DNA of 10,116 nt, taken from an uncultured Clostridia bacterium. Lineage in GTDB: Bacteria; Bacillota; Clostridia; Oscillospirales; Acutalibacteraceae. How positions within the stretch are numbered: the first letter of the stretch is position 1; every line of letters starts with the position of its first letter. Below, piece after piece: positions 4,811 to 10,116 of this stretch. The notes below the pieces were generated by a model. It was given only the letters and a program-made list of their open reading frames with translations. It searched no databases and was not told where the DNA came from. The DNA lies in assembly GCA_946006915.1 (NCBI GenBank), contig CAMFZK010000031.1:1-10116 (forward strand). The letters run 5' to 3'. A program made the position numbers and the translations under genes.

Positions 4811-6369
4811 TCGCTAATTTCCCCTTTCCAAACTTTCCAACATATATGGCAATTAGCACCGTACCAATCCATTGCGGTTGTGGCATATTCGGGAGCCAAA
4901 AGAGAAACTTGCAATGCACTTATGGGTTTATCGGGTTTTGTTACATTGCCTACAAATTCAATACCTTTTTTAATCAACGTTTCAAATTCACCGGATGCGT
5001 ATTCTGTAAGTGACGTTTTATTGCCGTAAAATGCGGTATATTCATTTTCTCTGTTCAATAATATAAAGTCCTTACTGTCACCGCAGGCAACAAGCACAAT
5101 GCCATAGTCGTTATCAAGCACAGTTTCAAAACATTGCGGTGGGTTATAGGGTGTGTATCGTTGTTCGTTTGCTTCGGTATATTGCTTTGTGGACGTTTCT
5201 TTTTGCTCTCTCGGCTTGAATAATTCATCTGCCGTTAAATGTTCGCCTTTCGGTTTTTTGATAACACCGTTTAAATTAACGTCTGTTTCCACGCCGTCCG
5301 GGTAGAGTTTAATATTTCCGCCGAATTCTATTACGGTGCAGGTTGTTTTACCCGGTGCGGTCCTAAGTACTCTTCCGACCTTCTGTATCCACTGCCCCTG
5401 CGTACCGTTAGTGTCAAAGTCAACAACGTTGCGAAGTTCCGGGTAATCGTACCCTTCGGTGCAAATATCCACGTTTATAAGTTCGTCACATTCGCCGTTT
5501 TCAAAACTTTCAAGCGTTTGCTTTCTTGTGACCTCGTCAAGTCCTTTTGAAAGATATGCCGGATTTCTTCCGAGTTCTTTTAAAGTATCGAAAATAAATA
5601 TGCAATATTCGTGAGAAGGTGCAAATATAACTGTTTTTCCTTTTTCTTTAACCCTTAAATATTCCTCGCACAGTTTTTTAATAAGTTCACGGCCGAAAAT
5701 GTCATCCAATTTACAGTTTTTTGCCAAATGCCCTAACTCTTCGCCCTCATCGTGATGAAAAGTAGGGGTTAAGTCGATAAATTTAGGTCTTACAAGGTAA
5801 TGACTGTCAATTAAAAATCGGGTTGTTATTTGGTTGAAGTTGTCAAACAGTTCAATAAGAGGTAATTTGTCCCCCCGGTTAGGAGTGGCGGTAACCCCAA
5901 GCAAACAGGCATCGGGGTTGCCTTGCTTGTTCCAATTTATAATGTCCTCGTAAGTGCTTGCTTTGGAGTGGTGTGCCTCGTCAATTACAATAAGGTCAAA
6001 ATAACTGTTTGCGGCGGCAAATTCCGGCAATAAATTAACTACAGTCTGCACCATTCCGAAATGAACATAACCGTGTAAACTTTTACGGTTTGCCGTTATC
6101 TCGCTTGTGGCAAGTTCGGGACAAACCTTTTCAAACTTTGTGCGGTTTTGACTGTGTATTTCGGTTCTGTGAACCAACGCCAATACGTGCGGCCTGCGTT
6201 TATGTTTCGCATAAAATCCGTTGGCAAATCTTCCTATTGCCGCCGCCATCATAATTGTTTTTCCTGCCCCTGTGCCGGCAACTATAAGAGAATTTCCACG
6301 TTCCGCAAGCATTTCCACGGCATTTTGCACCGCTTGTTCTTGGTAGGGTCTTAATTTGATTTCAGCCAT
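4786..6369 (-). CDS. DEAH-box superfamily 2 helicase (527 aa)
   Basis: This is an ATP-driven DNA translocase/helicase of the SF2 type-III-restriction/UvrB-like group, common in phage recombination modules. The motifs appear in order: Q-motif region LRPYQEQAV (6-14), Walker A AGTGAGKT (31-38), VHRTE (66-70), DEAH (130-133), motif III VTATP (159-163), motif V NVDICTEGYDYP (299-310) and motif VI QWIQKVGRVLR with arginine fingers (326-336). The C-terminal ~170 residues form an accessory region I do not recognise, ending 'WYGANCHICWKVWKGEISECLKKSAK'. The ATG overlaps the nuclease stop by one base (TAATG). It may drive branch migration or strand unwinding together with the YqaJ nuclease and RecT; a role in replication-fork unwinding is the alternative. 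Confidence 0.9.
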   Translation of the reverse strand: MAEIKLRPYQEQAVQNAVEMLAERGNSLIVAGTGAGKTIMMAAAIGRFANGFYAKHKRRPHVLALVHRTEIHSQNRTKFEKVCPELATSEITANRKSLHGYVHFGMVQTVVNLLPEFAAANSYFDLIVIDEAHHSKASTYEDIINWNKQGNPDACLLGVTATPNRGDKLPLIELFDNFNQITTRFLIDSHYLVRPKFIDLTPTFHHDEGEELGHLAKNCKLDDIFGRELIKKLCEEYLRVKEKGKTVIFAPSHEYCIFIFDTLKELGRNPAYLSKGLDEVTRKQTLESFENGECDELINVDICTEGYDYPELRNVVDFDTNGTQGQWIQKVGRVLRTAPGKTTCTVIEFGGNIKLYPDGVETDVNLNGVIKKPKGEHLTADELFKPREQKETSTKQYTEANEQRYTPYNPPQCFETVLDNDYGIVLVACGDSKDFILLNRENEYTAFYGNKTSLTEYASGEFETLIKKGIEFVGNVTKPDKPISALQVSLLAPEYATTAMDWYGANCHICWKVWKGEISECLKKSAK

Positions 6370-7397
6370 TATATTTCCCTCTCTTTCAGCAAGAACGCAC
6401 CCGCCGCCGTAAAACTTCCTGTATATTTACCGTCTTCGCTTTTAAATCTGCTTGCGTTATATTCCTTTGCCTGTCCGATTATTTTTTGCAATTCGAATTT
6501 TCTCTTTTGCTCCGCCTCATCCGCTTCGGCTTTTAACCTTGCGTATTCGGATAAATCATAAGTAAGCGTAAGCGCTTTATTGTAACAAGTGTTAATTCTT
6601 ATACTTTCAATAATGTTTTTCGGTGTGTCGGTTGAAATAAACGCTTTTGGCTCTTTTAGATGGTCTACATCATAGAAAAAGCGTTTTAAACAGGTATCAA
6701 TAAGTGCCGCTAAATGCGGGTTGTTTGCAAAATAAATCATATTAACGCTCATTTTGTCTTTTAGGTATTCACACCGCTTTTTCTTTGGCATTTGCGTTAT
6801 TTTACCTCGCAAAAAAACCGTGTCTTCCTCTAATACCATTATTTGAAGAATATAAAAATCCGCTTTACTGGCAATAAGTTGATACTGCGCCTGTATTATG
6901 TACTTATACGGCAATCCGTTTTTTATCATCTTCGGCATCATTGACTTTTGCTCACACACAAATTTTTTGCCTTTAGGCACAAACCCCGCACCGTAATTAA
7001 ACGGCCTTACATCAACTTCTTCACTTATTCCGCTAATATCCAAACTTGCAATAAGTCGGTCGTTGGCGTAAACTTCACCGCTTTTTAGTTTTCGGGTTCT
7101 GCCGGTATTCAAAACATATAACCCGTAAGGTTCTACGGCGTGGCCGTATTCGGCAAACTCCGGTTCTAAATCTTCTTTTTGGTATATCCCGTCTTTTCTT
7201 AATTTGTGGTATAAAGCCCAGGCAGTTGTATACGGCTTTTCGCTTTTAAAATCTTCGGCATTTATTCCGCAGTTTTGAAGTTCGTCATCCGTTGCATAAT
7301 AACGGACAATATCAAAAACTTCACTTCCGCCAATTCTTGTTTCTCTTGCTTTTTCCCATTCGAGCGTACCTTGCTTTAAAGTTGTTTTATTTAGCAT
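6369..7397 (-). CDS. yqaJ: YqaJ-type phage exonuclease, PD-(D/E)XK fold (342 aa)
   Basis: This is the lambda-exonuclease-like partner of RecT. It resects double-stranded ends to give the single strand onto which the annealase loads. The sequence shows the family layout: 'GTLEWEKARETRIGGSEV' (10-27), 'EYGHAVEP' with the first metal-binding Glu (83-90), 'SLDISG' with the catalytic Asp (118-123), E149-Q-K151 as the E-x-K pair, and 'YIIQAQYQL' as the conserved Gln motif (166-174). The C-terminal ~80 residues are a charged helical region (YARLKAEADEAEQKRKFELQKII) typical of phage YqaJ proteins. It overlaps the RecT gene by 11 bp and the helicase start by one base, so stoichiometry is probably set by translational coupling. 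Confidence 0.88.
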   Translation of the reverse strand: MLNKTTLKQGTLEWEKARETRIGGSEVFDIVRYYATDDELQNCGINAEDFKSEKPYTTAWALYHKLRKDGIYQKEDLEPEFAEYGHAVEPYGLYVLNTGRTRKLKSGEVYANDRLIASLDISGISEEVDVRPFNYGAGFVPKGKKFVCEQKSMMPKMIKNGLPYKYIIQAQYQLIASKADFYILQIMVLEEDTVFLRGKITQMPKKKRCEYLKDKMSVNMIYFANNPHLAALIDTCLKRFFYDVDHLKEPKAFISTDTPKNIIESIRINTCYNKALTLTYDLSEYARLKAEADEAEQKRKFELQKIIGQAKEYNASRFKSEDGKYTGSFTAAGAFLLKEREI

Positions 7398-8508
7398 TTT
7401 TATCCCCCTTAAACCAAGGACCTATAATCTCGGAAGTGGTCTTGCCTTTAAGAACACAAATAATACTTGCGTAGTGGGTGTTAATTACCTCTTGTTTATC
7501 TACACCGCTTTCAAGCAATGCCTTTATTTCGTTCGCTTTATCTACCGCCAATTTCGGGTTCGCCTTAAAAAGAGAAAGCATTTCCGAACATTCGTTTACT
7601 TGTTCGGGAGTAAGATTATATAAATCAACATTCACCGTTTCCATCGGTATTTCAAAGTCAACCTTTGGCGGAGTGTATTCGGGTTCTGCGTATTCTTCTT
7701 CCTTTTCAAAGGCATATATAGTCTCTTGTAACTCCGGCAAAACTTCCTTAACACGCTTTAACGCTCTTCGTATTATGGTCTTTTTTGCCATTTCGCCTGT
7801 CCACTTATACCAGAATCCGTCAGTACACAATTCTTTAGATATAACTTTCTTTTTACCGATAGTACCGTTTTGCCTTGTATACTCTACCCACTGTGATTTA
7901 TATATACCCTGCTCGCTTGTATTTGCTATATCCAGCATTTCTTTGTTGGACATTTCACATATCGACATAAACTGTGAGCCGTTTTTAATATTAAACACTG
8001 TAAGACGGCAAATAAATTTACCGAAATAACCGTTCGCTATCCGTTCAGCGGTAATCTGTCGGTCGGGTTTTATTCGTTTATCCTCTAACACATAAACAAT
8101 TTTACCGTTTGCCGTTATTTCTTCCTTAAAATAGGTTGTATCGCAGTCTTCTTTCGGAACGGCAATAATACTGTCGGTAATCCTGTAACCCTTGCGTGCC
8201 GCCGCACGGTAGAACGCTTCAACCCTTGCGGATATGGTTATGGTTTTTCCACGTTTGACAAAATCCACTTTATCATAATCTTCGGCAGTTATTCCGCCTT
8301 GGTTTAAAGTTTGTAAGTTATCTAAAAAGACGTTGGCGGCTTGGGTTGCTTCAGCTTCCGAAAGTCTCGGCAAGGTTTTTAAGGCAGTCTGTGCCTTGTT
8401 TGCAAAAGGAATACAGTTTGTCCGAAGTCCTATTTCTCTTTTTAACACTTCAAACATATTTGCGGGTGTTCCCGTTAATTGACGGTACACCGATAATGTG
8501 TTACTCAC
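7387..8508 (-). CDS. recT: RecT-family single-strand annealing protein (373 aa)
   Basis: RecT proteins form rings and filaments on single-stranded DNA and anneal complementary strands. The central block is diagnostic: 'KTITISARVEAFYRAAARKGY' (88-108), 'ICRLTVF' and the signature 'WYKWTGEMAKKTIIRRALKRVKEVLPEL' region (233-260). The C-terminal ~110 residues are acidic and less conserved (FEKEEEYAEPEYTPPKVDF), and may carry the nuclease or SSB contact. The start is GTG at 8508, eight bases after GGGAGG and overlapping the upstream stop (GTGA). Its place directly before the YqaJ nuclease, as in the Bacillus skin element pair yqaJ/yqaK, supports the assignment. Length is somewhat above that of the lambda-Rac RecT (269 aa), due to the N- and C-terminal extensions. 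Confidence 0.92.
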   Translation of the reverse strand: MSNTLSVYRQLTGTPANMFEVLKREIGLRTNCIPFANKAQTALKTLPRLSEAEATQAANVFLDNLQTLNQGGITAEDYDKVDFVKRGKTITISARVEAFYRAAARKGYRITDSIIAVPKEDCDTTYFKEEITANGKIVYVLEDKRIKPDRQITAERIANGYFGKFICRLTVFNIKNGSQFMSICEMSNKEMLDIANTSEQGIYKSQWVEYTRQNGTIGKKKVISKELCTDGFWYKWTGEMAKKTIIRRALKRVKEVLPELQETIYAFEKEEEYAEPEYTPPKVDFEIPMETVNVDLYNLTPEQVNECSEMLSLFKANPKLAVDKANEIKALLESGVDKQEVINTHYASIICVLKGKTTSEIIGPWFKGDKNAK

Positions 8509-8813
8509 TGAATATTCCTCCCATCTAAAGCGCTATTTAAAATCGCAATTTCAAACGGTGTAAAATTAGTCTTCAAAAGTTCTGAATGTCTGTTCACGAC
8601 TATGCTTATGCAACTGTCACAAACACCGTTGTGCTTGCTTTCGGTAAAAGTTTCTCCGCATAGTTCACATATTTGCACTTCTTCAAAATCACCGCCGCAA
8701 AATGGGCAACACGATACACCGGGATACGTTACTTCCCTGCTGCCGTAAGGTACGGGGTCTTTTGTTGTTTTAGGTTCCGAAAATTCCGCCTCGCAAACAT
8801 TACACCTATACAT
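8505..8813 (-). CDS. Double zinc-ribbon protein (102 aa)
   Basis: Four CxxC pairs are visible: CNVC, CCPFCGG, CELCGE and CDSC. They are arranged as two successive zinc ribbons across the first ~72 residues, followed by a helical tail (VVNRHSELLKTNFTPFEIAILNSALDGRNIQ). Such proteins usually bind nucleic acids or polymerase subunits, but nothing here fixes the target. I start at the ATG at 8813, giving MYRCNVC, the usual way these proteins begin. A GTG at 8822 would add three residues. The ribosome site is ambiguous, with GGTGAGG close to the ATG. The gene overlaps the stop of the membrane protein gene and the start of RecT, so it lies firmly in the operon. Confidence 0.75.
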   Translation of the reverse strand: MYRCNVCEAEFSEPKTTKDPVPYGSREVTYPGVSCCPFCGGDFEEVQICELCGETFTESKHNGVCDSCISIVVNRHSELLKTNFTPFEIAILNSALDGRNIQ

Positions 8814-9078
8814 TACCCTCACCGCCTAACTCGGACTTATTCATTACATCGTGATAATCCTCATCAATATCCGGTACTTTGAAGGTTGCCTTGTAATTTT
8901 TGTCTGAACAAATATTTGATTTTGGTTCGATTTTTTTAATTATATTCCTCAATCGGTCGTTTTCATTTTCTAACCGAATGTTGGAGCAAACCAACGCAAT
9001 GGACGATAAAATAAGCACTAAAAATAAAAATATTGTTATTAGTAATACAATTCCGTCTATGTACAAAAAACTATTCAT
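8806..9078 (-). CDS. Small membrane-anchored protein (90 aa)
   Basis: No family recognised. One long hydrophobic helix (residues 9-31, GIVLLITIFLFLVLILSSIALVC) is followed by a short charged coiled-coil-like stretch (IRLENENDRLRNIIKKIEP) and an acidic soluble tail (VPDIDEDYHDVMNKSE). The topology is probably N-out with the tail inside, or the reverse; positive charges just after the helix favour a cytoplasmic tail. AGAAAGGAT lies about eight bases before the ATG. This ribosome site lies on the same DNA as the -35/-10 spacer of the oppositely directed promoter at 9078-9106. It is the second gene of the operon, separated from the first by an 86-bp gap holding a minus-to-plus antisense unit. Confidence 0.65.
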   Translation of the reverse strand: MNSFLYIDGIVLLITIFLFLVLILSSIALVCSNIRLENENDRLRNIIKKIEPKSNICSDKNYKATFKVPDIDEDYHDVMNKSELGGEGNV

Positions 9079-9106
9079 TGACTTTTTTATCCTTTCTTGT
9101 TATAAT
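9078..9106 (+). promoter_or_regulatory. Rightward sigma-70 promoter inside the leftward operon
   Basis: TTGACT at 9078-9083 (5/6 match), a 17-base spacer, and TATAAT at 9101-9106 (6/6), with TG one base before the -10 (extended -10). Predicted start A at about 9113. It overlaps the first codon and ribosome site of the membrane protein gene on the other strand. No gene lies downstream on the plus strand, only the terminator at 9128-9167. Confidence 0.7.
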
Positions 9107-9112
9107 ATAGTT

Positions 9113-9166
9113 AATCTTTTCTTGTTTGCCGCCTTTTGGAACTGCCGTTCCTAAGGCGGTTTTTTT
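9113..9166 (+). ncRNA. Predicted ~54-nt RNA antisense to the operon
   Basis: The promoter at 9078-9106 and the intrinsic terminator ending at 9166 define a transcript of about 54 nt: a pyrimidine-rich 5' tail of about 15 nt (AATCTTTTCTTG...) and a long hairpin. It runs opposite to the operon mRNA across the gap between the first and second genes and ends on the stop codon of the helix-turn-helix gene. Similar short units exist in phages (lambda OOP RNA, antisense near cII). Possible roles are control of the polycistronic message by pairing, transcriptional interference, or a trans-acting RNA. The promoter and terminator are seen; the RNA itself is inferred. Confidence 0.5.
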
Positions 9167-9167
9167 A
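9128..9167 (+). terminator. Strong rightward intrinsic terminator
   Basis: Lower stem 9129-9135 with 9153-9159 (CCGCCTT/AAGGCGG, perfect, plus a G-U closing pair), small internal loop, upper stem 9138-9142 with 9147-9151 (GGAAC/GTTCC), loop TGCC, then seven T at 9160-9166. The minus strand lacks a T run after the same stem, so the signal is directional, towards the right. No rightward gene lies to its left apart from the predicted short RNA. Confidence 0.88.
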
Positions 9168-9437
9168 TTCCTGTTCCGCATTAACAGAAAGCGCAAGCGG
9201 TACATTCGCTGCGGCACACACCGCCCTTAATTGTGCTACTTTTGCAAGTTCGGGGTGATTTACAATTTTGTCGATAGTAACTTTAGATATTTTTGTTTTT
9301 TCAGCTATGTATTCATACCCTAAATTATTTCTGATTTTATCCCGCAATATTGACCTAATATTAAAGTTTTCCGCTTTTTCGATGCGTTCTATCTCGGCTT
9401 TACGCCTTTCTTCCAATGTTAAATATGCTTTAGGCAT
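9165..9437 (-). CDS. Helix-turn-helix DNA-binding protein, first gene of the early operon (90 aa)
   Basis: The N-terminal third is a charged helix (LTLEERRKAEIERIEKAEN). The central part, about 40-63 (GYEYIAEKTKISKVTIDKIVNHPE), reads as an XRE-like helix-turn-helix: 'YIAEKTKISKVTIDKIV' has the usual A-x3-G/K-I-S-x3-I pattern. A final helix follows (AQLRAVCAAANVPLAL). It is small enough to be a Cro-like regulator of its own operon. AGGAGGTGA precedes the ATG, the strongest ribosome site in the window. The promoter is probably at 9646-9674, leaving a leader of about 200 nt. Its stop codon overlaps the T run of the antisense terminator. An activator or a host-directed regulator are alternatives. 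Confidence 0.75.
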   Translation of the reverse strand: MPKAYLTLEERRKAEIERIEKAENFNIRSILRDKIRNNLGYEYIAEKTKISKVTIDKIVNHPELAKVAQLRAVCAAANVPLALSVNAEQE

Positions 9438-9478
9438 AATTTCACCTCCTACTATGTTCTTGTTTACTTGCGTTTAAT

Positions 9479-9527
9479 TACTGTTATGGATTAACGAAGT
9501 TAAAGAAGAATTACAAAGGTAACAGTA
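9479..9527. repeat. 8-bp inverted repeat upstream of the helix-turn-helix gene, possible operators
   Basis: TACTGTTA (9479-9486) and its exact reverse complement TAACAGTA (9520-9527) lie 41 bp apart, about four helical turns. The core CTGTTA occurs again at 9660-9665, overlapping the -10 of the rightward promoter. This arrangement would suit a dimeric or cooperative repressor such as the adjacent helix-turn-helix protein, but such short matches could be chance. Confidence 0.3.
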
Positions 9528-9640
9528 GAATTTTTTTGGTAGGGAACATTCTTTGCGCTCGTTTTGTAATTTCTTCAATTGTAGCGGCAACACCGTCTGC
9601 ATTCCATCCCCCCATCTACGAATAATTGTTCTGAAAAAGG

Positions 9641-9669
9641 TTGAAAATATCCCAATTTTCTGTTATAAT
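9641..9669 (+). promoter_or_regulatory. Rightward promoter of the structured-RNA region
   Basis: TTGAAA at 9641-9646 (5/6), 17-base spacer, TATAAT at 9664-9669 (6/6), with TGT just before (extended -10). Predicted start at about 9676. No open reading frame of useful size follows. Its elements overlap those of the leftward promoter at 9646-9674. Confidence 0.75.
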
Positions 9670-9674
9670 GTCAA
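9646..9674 (-). promoter_or_regulatory. Leftward early-operon promoter, overlapping the rightward one
   Basis: Read on the minus strand: TTGACA at 9674-9669 (6/6), 17-base spacer, GATATT at 9651-9646 (4/6) preceded by TGG (extended -10). Start predicted near 9639, giving a leader of about 200 nt before the helix-turn-helix gene. It is the best leftward promoter I find upstream of the operon. Confidence 0.6.
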
Positions 9675-9675
9675 T

Positions 9676-10116
9676 GCCTTATATGGCAATGAAAGGGGAT
9701 GGTTGCAATAACCAAATTACTTAAATTGCCATGTTCCCGAAACAATTTCCGATGCTAAGGGCATATACTTAGTGCAGAACCAAAACTGCCGAAGTGAAGT
9801 TGCTTATTAAGAAGCAGATAGCTAATTTGTCTGCGTAAACGGTAGAAATGAAGTTACGTGACAGTACCGCCTGTCGTTTAAATTAAGGGGTAATTTACAA
9901 TGTTGCATTCTGGAAAGTACCAGATATAAAAAACTTTAAGTGAACATTGTGCCGTTTACTGCAATAAGTTTCGGGTGAACAAATTTGGAAAACATAATCC
10001 GTAAATTAGCTGCGGATATTGTTTTTACTCGTTGTGTTGCGTTACGTAATATAAGGTTTAAAAAAAGAATCTATTTCATTTAAATTTATATCTAATACAG
10101 AACAAATTGAAATCTG
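9676..10116 (+). ncRNA. Candidate large structured non-coding RNA, 5' part (cut by window end)
   Basis: Directly downstream of a strong promoter, about 440 bases hold no plausible gene on either strand but many locally nested complementary segments: 9681-9690 with 9725-9734 (enclosing hairpin 9701-9704/9710-9713), 9755-9759/9768-9772, 9786-9791/9840-9845 (enclosing 9814-9818/9830-9834), 9860-9864/9871-9875, 9897-9904/9943-9950 (8 bp, enclosing 9909-9913/9920-9924) and 9997-10001/10013-10017. A motif GAARTGAAGTTRC occurs twice (9791-9803, 9845-9857), once after each strand of the 9786/9840 stem. No terminator is seen, so the RNA continues beyond the window. Size and phage setting recall the ROOL and GOLLD RNAs of Firmicutes phages; membership is an inference without an alignment. 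A messenger leader for a gene beyond the window is the main alternative. Confidence 0.5.

Noticed and set aside
7478..8029. 183-aa open frame on the plus strand
   Set aside because: It lies wholly antisense to RecT, whose family match is clear; no ribosome site or promoter; composition is that of a reverse-frame shadow.
9511..9615. 34-aa minus-strand frame in the operon leader (MGGWNADGVAATIEEITK...)
   Set aside because: The residue pattern is gene-like and it would lie in the 5' leader, but no ribosome site precedes the ATG and it is short; it could be a decayed gene end. Not called.

Overview
The window looks like the early (DNA replication and recombination) region of a temperate-type phage or prophage of a low-GC Firmicute, most likely a gut Clostridia host. 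The signs are AT-rich DNA, strong GGAGG-type ribosome sites, several GTG/TTG starts and the Firmicutes phage gene order RecT, YqaJ nuclease, helicase, SSB, DnaD-like initiator, RusA. All 18 genes I can support lie on the minus strand, tightly packed with many 1-25 bp overlaps, and read as one operon from about 9640 down to 41.

Layout, in the direction of transcription (right to left): a small helix-turn-helix protein; a one-TM protein; a zinc-ribbon protein; RecT annealase; YqaJ-type exonuclease; DEAH helicase; a NinB-like protein carrying a perfect 231-bp in-frame tandem duplication; SSB; a Lin1244/Lin1753-type replisome organizer with a 9-bp coding microsatellite; RusA resolvase; then a tail of small accessory genes. 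That tail includes two genes too short for ordinary ORF calling (a 32-aa four-cysteine peptide and a 35-aa membrane peptide), several zinc-ribbon proteins and an ASCH/PUA-like protein. RecT, YqaJ, the helicase, SSB and RusA form a complete homologous-recombination set working alongside initiation by the DnaD-like protein.

The right-hand 680 bp hold no convincing gene but are rich in signals. At 9641-9674 two strong sigma-70-type promoters point in opposite directions and share DNA: each -35 overlaps the other's -10. The leftward one fits the early operon. The rightward one starts a protein-free stretch (9676 to the window end) full of nested inverted repeats, which I read as the 5' part of a large structured non-coding RNA, possibly of the ROOL/GOLLD type known from Firmicutes phages. 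Inside the operon, between the first two genes, a second rightward unit consists of a near-perfect promoter followed at once by an intrinsic terminator, predicting an RNA of about 54 nt antisense to the operon.

The first 32 bases are not biological: they match the Illumina Nextera transposase adapter, so the contig ends there artificially and was assembled from short reads. That is relevant when judging the perfect duplication at 4119-4583.
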